Translations under genes and position numbers: made by a program
The notes under the pieces: generated by a model
Told to the model about the DNA's origin: nothing
What the model saw: only the letters and a program-made list of their open reading frames with translations
Databases searched by the model: none
In this document: piece by piece, positions 1 to 5,357 of the stretch
How positions within the stretch are numbered: the first letter of the stretch is position 1
Layout of the letters: the number at the start of each line of letters is the position of its first letter
Assembly: GCA_007126415.1 (NCBI GenBank)
Contig: SLBH01000176.1
Coordinates: forward strand, 1 to 6,301
DNA length: 6,301 bases
Source: Spirochaetales bacterium
GTDB taxonomy: Bacteria > Spirochaetota > Spirochaetia > DSM-27196 > SLAA01
Direction of reading: 5' to 3'

Positions 1-806
1 GAGACCGTTGGGCCGATCACGACCCAGGTTTCCCCGGGTTCCGTGAGCATCCGAGCCGAGTCGTGCACCTTTAGTTCGGGGTCGAGCACCACACGCGTAG
101 GCTGCTGTGCGTCGTGGGGGCCGGATCCGCCGTGGGTGTTGGTGCCCGGCGGGATTGGTGCTGGGCGAACCGTAAGCGACGGGTCGTCGAGCGCAACCGT
201 GCCGCGGCCGACGAGGATCGCGTCGCGCTGCGACCGTGTCTCGTGGGCGTGGCGCAGCGCATGCGGCCCACTGATCGCGGTCTTCCCGCCTCCGGCACGC
301 GCGATACGCCCGTTTAGCGACTGAGCCCACTTGAGGTGGACCATCGGTCGCTCGGCCGCAACCGAGACGAAGTACGCCTCGTCAAACTCGAGCGCCTGCC
401 GCTCCAAGAGGCCGCAACTCACCTCCAGTCCGGCCTCGCGCAGGACTTGCGCGCCGCGACCCGAGACTGAAGGATTAGGATCGCGTGCCGCCACCACGAG
501 CCGGGCAATGCCGGCCTCGAGGATGGCGTCGGTGCAGGGAGCGTTGTGCTTGTTCGGCGAGCGAAACGAGCACGGCTCAAGGGTGCAGTACATTGTAGCG
601 CCGCGCGGATCGTTGCCGCGCGCATAGGCGTCGCGAATACACTCGGTCTCGGCGTGGGGCCCGCCGTAGACGGCGTGATAGCCCTCGCCGATCACGGTGC
701 CGTCGCGAACGAGCACCGCGCCGACCTTAGGGTTCGGCGAGACTCGCCCTCGACCGCGTTCGGCGAGCTCGAGCGCGCGCCTCATATAGCGTTCTCTGGT
801 GGGCAT
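1..806 (-). CDS. ribD: Bifunctional riboflavin biosynthesis deaminase/reductase RibD (3'-truncated by window edge)
   Basis: RibD deaminates 2,5-diamino-6-ribosylamino-pyrimidinone phosphate and then reduces the ribosyl side chain, two early steps from GTP to riboflavin, in the cytoplasm. The 268 visible residues read without a stop from ATG 806. The N-terminal deaminase shows SPNPKVGAVLV (about 23-33), HAE (51-53) and two PC dipeptides (78-79 and 90-91), giving zinc ligands H51, C79 and C91. Eleven residues separate the two cysteines, against eight in E. coli RibD, so the zinc loop is about three residues longer and lacks the usual HxGxTPP run. The reductase domain begins near 155 with LKWAQSLNGRIA and continues through RSQRDAILVGRGTVALDDPSLTVR (191-214). 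The remaining C-terminal part lies outside the window. AGGAG at 822-818 stands 11 nt before the ATG. The gene sits behind an FMN riboswitch and a terminator, so flavin repression is expected, and other rib genes probably follow. Confidence 0.96.
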   Translation of the reverse strand, partial: MPTRERYMRRALELAERGRGRVSPNPKVGAVLVRDGTVIGEGYHAVYGGPHAETECIRDAYARGNDPRGATMYCTLEPCSFRSPNKHNAPCTDAILEAGIARLVVAARDPNPSVSGRGAQVLREAGLEVSCGLLERQALEFDEAYFVSVAAERPMVHLKWAQSLNGRIARAGGGKTAISGPHALRHAHETRSQRDAILVGRGTVALDDPSLTVRPAPIPPGTNTHGGSGPHDAQQPTRVVLDPELKVHDSARMLTEPGETWVVIGPTV

Positions 807-850
807 TACGGAAGGGTCTCCTGTGAGCGTTACTAAACGGTACAGGGCAC

Positions 851-879
851 AAAAAAACCTGAGCCGAGCACGACTCAGG
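851..879 (-). terminator. Intrinsic terminator in the ribD leader (riboswitch expression platform)
   Basis: On the minus strand CCTGAGTCG pairs with CGGCTCAGG (nine pairs, one of them G-U) around a TGCT loop and is followed directly by seven T (857-851). It lies between the FMN aptamer and the ribD ribosome-binding site, about 45 nt before the start codon. It is therefore most likely the conditional terminator of the riboswitch, not the end of a gene. Confidence 0.88.
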
Positions 880-908
880 GCGGTAATTCGAGAAGGGACG
901 CAATCACA

Positions 909-995
909 CCGGGGGTATGTAGCCCCGGCGATACGCGCATGCGCGAACCGGCAAGCCCCTCAAAAGGGGTGCTTCCGTTGAGTGGCGCTGCCGGT
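909..995 (-). other. Structured linker between FMN aptamer and terminator (three hairpins)
   Basis: Reading the minus strand, ACCGGCA (995-989) pairs with TGCCGGT (953-947) around an inner hairpin CCCCT/AGGGG (969-965 with 960-956). Next comes the 12-nt perfect palindrome CGCGCATGCGCG (945-934), and then CCGGGG (928-923) pairing with CCCCGG (914-909). These stems are seen directly in the sequence. Whether they fold as drawn, or act as pausing or antitermination elements, is inference. No ORF with a credible ribosome-binding site was seen here. Confidence 0.6.
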
Positions 996-1002
996 GAACT
1001 GC

Positions 1003-1165
1003 GATTTTCTCCCGTCCGGACTATACCGTCGGCACCGGAATTCCACCGATTCAGCCTCTGCCGTTATGCCCCAAAATACGAGCATTGCTTCGGCAAAAGG
1101 TCGCGGGCTATCACCGCCGGTCAGGAATTGCCCCACAACGTGAGGCGCACCTTGCCCTGAAAATC
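1003..1165 (-). promoter_or_regulatory. FMN riboswitch (RFN element) controlling ribD
   Basis: The minus strand carries the conserved RFN blocks in order: CAGGGCAAGGTG, AATTCCTGACCGGCGGT, ATAGCCCGCGA, GAATCGGTGGAATTCCGG, GCCGACGGTATAGTCCGGA and GGGAGAA. Stem P1 is GATTTTC (1165-1159) with GAAAATC (1009-1003). The variable arm closes with TGCCG/CGGCA. An extra 7-bp hairpin, GCCTCAC-GTT-GTGGGGC (1146-1130), sits between GGTGC and AATTCC, where most RFN elements have only a few bases. The element binds FMN. With the terminator downstream, FMN binding should stop transcription before ribD. Confidence 0.95.
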
Positions 1166-1173
1166 TACTCGAG

Positions 1174-1202
1174 AGTGTACTATTGCTTGGTTTGCGCGTC
1201 AA
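1174..1202 (-). promoter_or_regulatory. Sigma70-type promoter of the FMN riboswitch-ribD transcript
   Basis: TTGACG (1202-1197) and TACACT (1179-1174) are separated by exactly 17 nt. The start site expected from the -10 box is near 1167, just two bases before aptamer stem P1 begins at 1165. This tight fit supports the call. Confidence 0.82.
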
Positions 1203-1299
1203 GTATTAGTTATTCTGGGCCAACATGAGCAAGACGATACGGTTCTTGCGGTCGTACCTTATATTTAGCGTTAGAAACACAGCACAAGGAGTGACTGAT

Positions 1300-1923
1300 A
1301 TGATTCGTAGCGTACGCAATACTCGATTGATTGCAATAGTAATGCTGCTCGCCATGATCGGCGCGGCGACGGCATTCTCTCAAGGACTGTCCGGCCCGAG
1401 GGGCCGTCGCGGCATGATGCACCACCGGTCTTTCGATCTCTCGGAGGCGGAGTACCTCGCGATGATGATTCCCCACCATCAGGAAGCCGTCGACCGCTCG
1501 CGCGAGGTTCTGCAGATCACCGAGCGCGAGGAGATGCGCGATCTGCTCAACTCGATAATCGCCGAGCAGTCGCGTGAGATTGAGCTTATGAAGGGTTGGC
1601 TCGCCGATCGCTACCCCGATCTGGACCCCACGGTGGAGTACGCGCCGATGATGCGCGGATACGAGGGCCTCGAGCCCGATGAAGCCGACCTTGTGTTTCT
1701 CGAAGACATGTTACCGCACCACATGCACGCAGTGATGAGCTCGCGCATGCTGATTCGCTCGGGCGCGGCGGAGCATGACGACGTTGAGAACCTCGCCGCC
1801 TCGATCATCGGCTCACAGCTGACCGAGATCGAACGCATGCGCTCGATGTACGCCGATTGGTATGCGTCTGAGCGCGCGTACGGTCATGGGGGGAGAACCG
1901 AGCGCCACCGCGGCCGGCGGTAG
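1300..1923 (+). CDS. Secreted DUF305-family protein, probable copper binding
   Basis: The product is 207 residues. The start at ATG 1300 is chosen because AAGGAG (1286-1291) lies 8 nt upstream and the encoded N-terminus is a clear signal peptide: Arg/Lys-type charges at 3-9, a hydrophobic core at 10-23, and likely cleavage around 25-28 (ATAFSQG). The mature part contains two DUF305 modules, each opening with a Pro-His-His motif: MMIPHH (55-60) followed by a helical segment to about 103, and MLPHH (137-141) followed by a second to about 188. Further Met and His clusters (MMHH at 39-42, MM at 117-118) fit a soft-metal site. Some DUF305 proteins, such as cyanobacterial CopM, bind copper in the periplasm, so copper handling is the likely role. 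The tail is Arg/Gly/His rich. It is divergent from the ribD leader, and no promoter could be assigned with confidence in 1203-1299. Confidence 0.9.
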   Translation: MIRSVRNTRLIAIVMLLAMIGAATAFSQGLSGPRGRRGMMHHRSFDLSEAEYLAMMIPHHQEAVDRSREVLQITEREEMRDLLNSIIAEQSREIELMKGWLADRYPDLDPTVEYAPMMRGYEGLEPDEADLVFLEDMLPHHMHAVMSSRMLIRSGAAEHDDVENLAASIIGSQLTEIERMRSMYADWYASERAYGHGGRTERHRGRR

Positions 1924-1930
1924 CGTTTTT
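1901..1930 (+). terminator. Hairpin terminator overlapping the end of the DUF305 gene
   Basis: AGCGCcACCGC (1901-1911) pairs with GCGGTaGCGTT (1917-1927), ten pairs (one G-T) with one mismatch around a GGCCG loop. The hairpin runs into the T tract at 1926-1930. It covers the last codons and the stop codon of the DUF305 gene and would separate that gene from the deaminase downstream. Confidence 0.6.
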
Positions 1931-1957
1931 CGGCATAATGCGGCATGATACAGGCGT

Positions 1958-2449
1958 ATGATCGACAACGCTTCCCCGGATCTCGACGCGGCGCTGCTCG
2001 AGCATGTGGCGCACGCAACAGAAACTCTCAACGGGCGCCCCTCCTGGGACGCCTACTTCATGGCCACCGCACTCCTGCTCGCCTCGCGGTCGAGCTGCGA
2101 ACGCTTACACGTGGGGTGCGTAGTTGTCTCAGGCGGCGAGAATCGTAACCGCATTATCGCTGCGGGCTACAACGGTTTTCTCCCGGGAGCGGCTCACCGC
2201 TCGCGTGTACGCGACGGACACGAGCAAGCCACGGTGCATGCCGAGCAAAACGCGGTGGCCGACGCCGCTCGGCGTGGCGTTGCGCTTGACGGCGCCACGG
2301 TTTACGTCACGCATGTTCCGTGCATCACCTGCGCCAAAATTCTCGCCGCAGCCGGTATCCGCGAGATCGTGTACCGCTACGATTATCGCAACGACCCGTT
2401 GGTGCCGGAGATCCTCGCCGAAAGCTCGGTTACGCTCACGAAGCTGTAG
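1958..2449 (+). CDS. dCMP deaminase / ComEB-family zinc-dependent deaminase
   Basis: A 163-residue member of the cytidine/deoxycytidylate deaminase superfamily. Enzymes of this type convert dCMP to dUMP, feeding dTMP synthesis; the Bacillus homologue is ComEB. Visible motifs are SRSSCERLHVGCVVV (43-57), GYNGFLPGAAH (70-80), HAEQNA (94-99) and YVTHVPCITC (116-125). The zinc ligands are H94, C122 and C125, and E96 is the catalytic glutamate. The section from DGATVYVTH to YRNDP matches ComEB/dCMP deaminases better than TadA or RibD. The usual His-Cys after GYNG is His-Arg here (H80, R81), so a structural metal site may be altered. The first ~26 residues precede the domain proper. No Shine-Dalgarno site is evident before ATG 1958. 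CATAAT at 1934-1939 is a fair -10 but has no -35. It is followed after 21 nt by the FAD oxidoreductase, a likely operon partner. Confidence 0.88.
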   Translation: MIDNASPDLDAALLEHVAHATETLNGRPSWDAYFMATALLLASRSSCERLHVGCVVVSGGENRNRIIAAGYNGFLPGAAHRSRVRDGHEQATVHAEQNAVADAARRGVALDGATVYVTHVPCITCAKILAAAGIREIVYRYDYRNDPLVPEILAESSVTLTKL

Positions 2450-2470
2450 CTCACAAGTATATTGCGAACA

Positions 2471-3466
2471 ATGAGAGGACGAATCGAACGAGTAGTTGTT
2501 GTCGGGGCGGGTATCGCCGGGCTGACCGCGCGCGCCGAGCTATCTGCCGCGGGATTCTCGGTTGAGACCATTGATAAGGGTCGTGGGCCAGGCGGGCGCA
2601 CCAGTCGGCGACGTGCGGATGGGTACGAGTTCGATCACGGTGCTCAGTACTTCACCGCACGGGATCCGGCCTTTGTTGAGACGGTCAACGGCTGGACTAC
2701 CGACGGTGGTGTACGGCCATGGCGAGCGCAAATCGGTGCGCTGAGCGACAAGACCTGGCGTCCCGGCAGAGGCTCGACGGTACGCTATGTCGGTGTTCCC
2801 GGTATGAACCGGCCGGCGAAATACCTCGCCGACGCGGGCCAAGGGCCGATACGGTCGTCCTGCCGTGTTGCCACAATTGGCCGCGACGATGAAGGCGTCT
2901 GGCTGATCGAGAACGACCGGGGAGAAACGGTGAGTTCGGCCGACGCGGTTGTGGTGAGCGTCCCTCCCCCACAGGCGGTTGCGCTCCTCCAGGGGCCCGG
3001 GTCGGCGAGTACTCTACTCGCGGGCGCGGAGGTTGAACCGTGTTGGGCCGTGATGGCGGTCTTCGCTCCGCCGCTCGAGTTCGGCTGGGACGCCGCGTTC
3101 GTGAACGAGAGTTCGCTCGCGTGGGTCGCCCGCAACGCCTCCAAGCCCGGTCGCCCCGAGGCGGACGCCTGGGTGCTGCACGCCACAGGCGAGTGGTCTC
3201 GGCAGGCTCTGGAATATCAACCGAAGCAGGTCGTTGGTGCGCTCGTAGAGGAGCTATTCCGCGCAACCGGAACAACCCGGCGAACGCCGGTCTGGGCCGC
3301 TGCGCATCGGTGGCGCTATGCTCGCCCGCGAAACCGTCCGGTCGACAGATTCTGGTGGGACTCCGACCGTCGCCTCGGACTGTGTGGTGATTGGTGTGCC
3401 GGCGGCCGCATCGAGGGAGCCTTTCTGAGCGGACGATCGCTTGCGCACGCCATCGCCGCCACGTAG
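2471..3466 (+). CDS. Renalase-like FAD-dependent oxidoreductase (NAD/FAD amine-oxidase fold, COG3380 type)
   Basis: The predicted protein is 331 residues, a usual length for bacterial renalase-like flavoproteins. The N-terminus has the dinucleotide-binding motif VVVVGAGIAGL (8-18) and GRGPGGRTSRRR (37-48), which binds the FAD diphosphate region. The family motif FDHGAQYFT follows at 54-62. The C-terminal FAD-binding segment is GLCGDWCAGGRIEGAFLSGRSLA (303-325). A run of aromatic residues (W275, W281, F294, W295, W296) lies before it. Bacterial relatives oxidise mis-reduced isomers of NAD(P)H in some cases; the substrate here is unknown. No signal peptide is seen, so it is probably cytoplasmic. 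ATG 2471 is preferred over TTG 2462 because it places the Rossmann strand normally. There is no Shine-Dalgarno site, but TATATT at 2458-2463 is at a distance that would give a near-leaderless transcript. It lies 21 nt after the deaminase. Confidence 0.87.
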   Translation: MRGRIERVVVVGAGIAGLTARAELSAAGFSVETIDKGRGPGGRTSRRRADGYEFDHGAQYFTARDPAFVETVNGWTTDGGVRPWRAQIGALSDKTWRPGRGSTVRYVGVPGMNRPAKYLADAGQGPIRSSCRVATIGRDDEGVWLIENDRGETVSSADAVVVSVPPPQAVALLQGPGSASTLLAGAEVEPCWAVMAVFAPPLEFGWDAAFVNESSLAWVARNASKPGRPEADAWVLHATGEWSRQALEYQPKQVVGALVEELFRATGTTRRTPVWAAAHRWRYARPRNRPVDRFWWDSDRRLGLCGDWCAGGRIEGAFLSGRSLAHAIAAT

Positions 3467-3537
3467 CGGGCGTGTGTCGGGACCGGTATCGCCGCGCGGT
3501 TTTCCAAACGCGCCAAGCCGCTGCTTCGCCGCCGCTG
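3467..3537. other. Short convergent intergenic gap with a weak hairpin
   Basis: Between the stops of the plus-strand oxidoreductase and the minus-strand GNAT fusion. GCGCG (3494-3498) can pair with CGCGC (3509-3513), with T-rich and A-rich loop flanks. There is no T tract after the stem on either strand, so it is at best a weak bidirectional terminator. Nothing else is recognisable. Confidence 0.35.
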
Positions 3538-4680
3538 CTACCACCCGGCGTGACGAGCCCAAAACAACGCGACTGCTCCAACCGCCAAAAGGATCCAAAG
3601 CATGCGGTGATGATCCCAGACGCGCCGGCCGTTGTAAGACGAGAACGGAAAGAACGGCAGCAGAACCTCAAACACGAGCAGCGACTGCGCCGGCAGCACC
3701 GATAGGGCGAGGATGTCGCTCATCAGAGCCGGACTGCCGGCAAGTGCCGATGCGTCGTGCGCCAACAGAAGCCAAGCCAGAGCAAGCACCGCAAAGGCGC
3801 CCGAAAACGCCACGATCGAAAGCCGCGAAAGCTCGGCTTGGTAGCTCCACCGTACCGGTTTGGGATAGTGCGACCCCGGCGAAGGCAGCAGTCCCCCAAA
3901 TAGGACCGTCACGAGGGCTGCGAGCGTGAGCCCGGTTTCCCAGATGCGATACCGAAGCTCGAGCCCAAGTCGCCGCGCGACGAGCTTCATAGCCGCTGAA
4001 CGCACCCCGAACACCAGCGCAATTGCGGCCGGGAGTTGCCACACCAAGTGAGCATGAAGCTCGTTGCCGGCCCCCACCCGCAGACGCTGTAGCGCTACAA
4101 GAGCCGCCGTAATCAACACATTTGCGCACCAAGCCGGCGCGCCGCCCCCTGCCGACGTGGTCTGCTGCTGTGTGGTCTGCTGCTGTGTGGGCGTGGAGAC
4201 CGGCCGGGCCCAGAGGAAATGACCGAGATCGATGGTGTGAAAAGTGTTTGGGCCGATCTTGAGAAGGCCCAAGCCGTAGCGCCGGATCTGCTGCATGGGG
4301 CTCACCGGGACGAAGCCGAGATCGGCGAACCTATTGCTCGAGGCAGTATTATAGCCCTCCACGGTGGTGAACAGCTCGTGGCACCCAAGGTCCTGTAGGT
4401 GAGCAACGGCGTGGTCCACAAGCGCCGCTGCGGCACCTCGCCCGCGAGCCTTCGGGTCGGTGAACAGCCATTTGACAACGCCGCCGAGTAGGTTCCGTTT
4501 GTACGTGAAGGTGTCTATCGCCACTACTCCGGCGATATCGCCTGAGAGCTCGTACACGAAGGTGTGGTCGGTCGGTTTAACGAAGCTGCCTTGCAGTATA
4601 CCGAAGGCGCGTCGCGCGAGTTGCTTTACCGCACGGTGCTCGTCAGGCCGCATTGGGCGGATGCCGGTCTTATCGCTCAT
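3538..4680 (-). CDS. Fusion of GNAT acetyltransferase with a site-2-protease-like membrane domain lacking zinc ligands
   Basis: A 380-residue two-domain protein. Residues 1-155 form a GNAT N-acetyltransferase, with the acetyl-CoA loop KARGRGAAAAL at 77-87 and the C-terminal NTASSNRFADLGF (111-123) typical of the fold. A Thr/Gln-rich linker (TPTQQQTTQQQTTS, 163-176) joins it to a membrane domain with about five or six hydrophobic segments (roughly 184-202, 211-230, 247-265, 285-306, 322-346, 361-376). AAMKLVARRLGLELRYRIWETGL (229-251) resembles the HELAHKxVAxxYG...FRxWxxGL core of M50/S2P intramembrane proteases. LLPFFPFSSYNGRRV (340-354) resembles their NLLPxxPLDGxKV. The HExxH positions read R-S-A-A-M (227-231) and the DG aspartate reads N (350), so proteolysis is not expected. 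A start at ATG 4680 (not GTG 4704) overlaps the dksA-like gene by 11 nt, which implies translational coupling. The acetylation target is unknown; the membrane part may anchor it or bind a protein partner. Confidence 0.82.
   Translation of the reverse strand: MSDKTGIRPMRPDEHRAVKQLARRAFGILQGSFVKPTDHTFVYELSGDIAGVVAIDTFTYKRNLLGGVVKWLFTDPKARGRGAAAALVDHAVAHLQDLGCHELFTTVEGYNTASSNRFADLGFVPVSPMQQIRRYGLGLLKIGPNTFHTIDLGHFLWARPVSTPTQQQTTQQQTTSAGGGAPAWCANVLITAALVALQRLRVGAGNELHAHLVWQLPAAIALVFGVRSAAMKLVARRLGLELRYRIWETGLTLAALVTVLFGGLLPSPGSHYPKPVRWSYQAELSRLSIVAFSGAFAVLALAWLLLAHDASALAGSPALMSDILALSVLPAQSLLVFEVLLPFFPFSSYNGRRVWDHHRMLWILLAVGAVALFWARHAGW
4157..4190. repeat. 15-bp tandem repeat encoding the TQQQT linker
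   Basis: The unit GTGGTCTGCTGCTGT occurs at 4157-4171 and 4172-4186, with a partial third copy after it. It is in frame within the GNAT fusion and encodes the TQQQT-TQQQT linker between the two domains. Because the unit is a multiple of three, gain or loss of copies would change only linker length. Confidence 0.9.
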
Positions 4681-5026
4681 TTTGACGCAACGATCTATCG
4701 GCACAGGAAATACACATTAGCGCTTCCGGGATAGCCTTCAGTCGTTCGAACGCGATTTCCTGTTTGCAGCGGATGCAGGCGCCGTACCAGCCCTTTTGCA
4801 TACGCTCGGCCGCGTTATTGAGACGCTCCAGCCGGCGTTGCGCTTGGCGCAGCATTTCCTCGTTGACACCTTTGTCGTTGAGCGCCTCCATCCGCGTCAA
4901 ACGCCCGAGCGCAACACTCGGTTCCACCGGAACGCTCTCTGCGGTGAGATAAGGGATGCTCTTCTGGGTCGTAACCGTTTCCTCTTCGACACGCTTCTCG
5001 AGCTCGGCAAGCTGATCTCTGGTCAT
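4670..5026 (-). CDS. TraR/DksA-family C4 zinc-finger regulator
   Basis: A 118-residue DksA/TraR-type protein. The N-terminal part (1-78) is charged and helical, consistent with the coiled coil that enters the RNA polymerase secondary channel. The segment SVALGRLTRMEALNDKGV (37-54) followed by a long helix is typical of short DksA-like proteins. The zinc finger is GWYGACIRCKQEIAFERLKAIPEALMCISC, with C84, C87, C105 and C108 spaced C-x2-C-x17-C-x2-C. All four cysteines are present, so this is the canonical metal-binding form. Such proteins tune transcription at growth-related promoters, sometimes with ppGpp. ATG 5026 is the start, and no Shine-Dalgarno site precedes it because the predicted transcript begins at the ATG itself. 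The 3' end overlaps the start of the GNAT fusion by 11 nt. Being smaller than E. coli DksA (151 residues), it may be a paralogue and not the main DksA, so no symbol is assigned. Confidence 0.92.
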   Translation of the reverse strand: MTRDQLAELEKRVEEETVTTQKSIPYLTAESVPVEPSVALGRLTRMEALNDKGVNEEMLRQAQRRLERLNNAAERMQKGWYGACIRCKQEIAFERLKAIPEALMCISCADRSLRQNER

Positions 5027-5032
5027 GACGAA

Positions 5033-5061
5033 ATAATACCCGGCCTTCGGCTACGGTTCAA
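5033..5061 (-). promoter_or_regulatory. Promoter of the dksA-like/GNAT unit, predicted leaderless start
   Basis: TTGAAC (5061-5056) and TATTAT (5038-5033) are 17 nt apart, a good sigma70-type match at both boxes. Counting seven bases from the end of the -10 box puts +1 at 5026, the A of the dksA-like ATG. There is no purine-rich ribosome-binding site before that ATG, which agrees with leaderless translation. Confidence 0.7.
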
Positions 5062-5357
5062 CGGCATGCGGCATGCGGCACGCAACCGCGTCGCGCAACC
5101 GTGGCGCGTTCTTTCTGGTGATGGCCGGGATATTTATGGGTTGCAGCAGCCCGATCAAGATCGCGATCATGGCCGAGACGCACGGTGTCGACAACCTTGG
5201 TGAGGTCCGAAGCGTCTACACCGCGTTTGCGGTGTTCGGTACGGCACTTGGTCCTGTGTTGTTCGGTCGGCTGCTCGACCTTGGGTTCGCGGCGCTACTC
5301 ATGGCGGTGGCGGTTTTGCCGAGTCTTAGGGTTCCGGCTCCCCAGCGTTCGGCGTAA
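5043..5357 (+). pseudogene. C-terminal remnant of an MFS transporter
   Basis: The frame from about 5043 to the stop at 5355-5357 encodes roughly 95-100 residues resembling only the last part of a major facilitator transporter. It has a glycine-containing membrane helix (FFLVMAGIFMGCSSPIKIAIMAETHG), the loop VDNLGEVRSVYTAFAVFGTALGPVLFGRLLDLGF, and a final hydrophobic segment AALLMAVAVLPSL. In intact homologues this stretch follows some 300 residues that are absent here. An in-frame stop at 5034-5036 blocks the reading frame further upstream. The left edge coincides with the promoter of the divergent dksA-like gene. ATG 5073 has no ribosome-binding site, so expression is doubtful. I read it as the leftover end of a gene cut by insertion or recombination of the cassette to its left. 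Confidence 0.72.
5063..5083. repeat. Three 7-bp GGCATGC tandem units
   Basis: GGCATGC, GGCATGC and GGCACGC follow each other without gap at the left end of the MFS remnant, just behind the -35 box of the dksA-like promoter. The same heptamer builds the palindrome at 5394-5411 on the other side of the remnant. Confidence 0.7.

Noticed and set aside
206..240. Idea that ribD lacks part of its frame because only short open frames are evident here
   Set aside because: Reading from ATG 806 to base 1 gives one uninterrupted frame with all expected motifs; the gene is simply cut by the window edge.
1225..1299. Longer N-terminus of the DUF305 protein from ATG 1225
   Set aside because: No ribosome-binding site before 1225, and the extension would bury the signal peptide. 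ATG 1300 has AAGGAG at good distance.
1958..3466. Deaminase plus FAD oxidoreductase as a defence or nucleotide-modification system
   Set aside because: Both are common housekeeping-type families, and no nuclease, toxin or phage-like gene is nearby.
3494..3513. Intrinsic terminator between the convergent oxidoreductase and GNAT genes
   Set aside because: Stem is short with no T tract after it on either strand; listed only as a weak hairpin.
2697..3671. Long minus-strand open frame (324 codons) opposite the FAD oxidoreductase
   Set aside because: The product is Arg/Pro/Ser rich without domain features and lies over a gene with clear flavoprotein motifs; it is a shadow of high G+C coding sequence.
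4063..4074. ELHAH (residues 207-211 of the GNAT fusion) as a shuffled zinc-protease motif
   Set aside because: It is not HExxH, lies before the S2P-like helix and has no paired aspartate.
3668..4132. Minus-strand frame within the GNAT fusion gene
   Set aside because: Out of frame with the real gene, Arg/Ala/Gly rich, no recognisable domain.
4681..4704. GTG 4704 as start of the GNAT fusion
   Set aside because: It adds eight residues without family support and has no ribosome-binding site; ATG 4680 gives a normal GNAT N-terminus and a typical coupling overlap.
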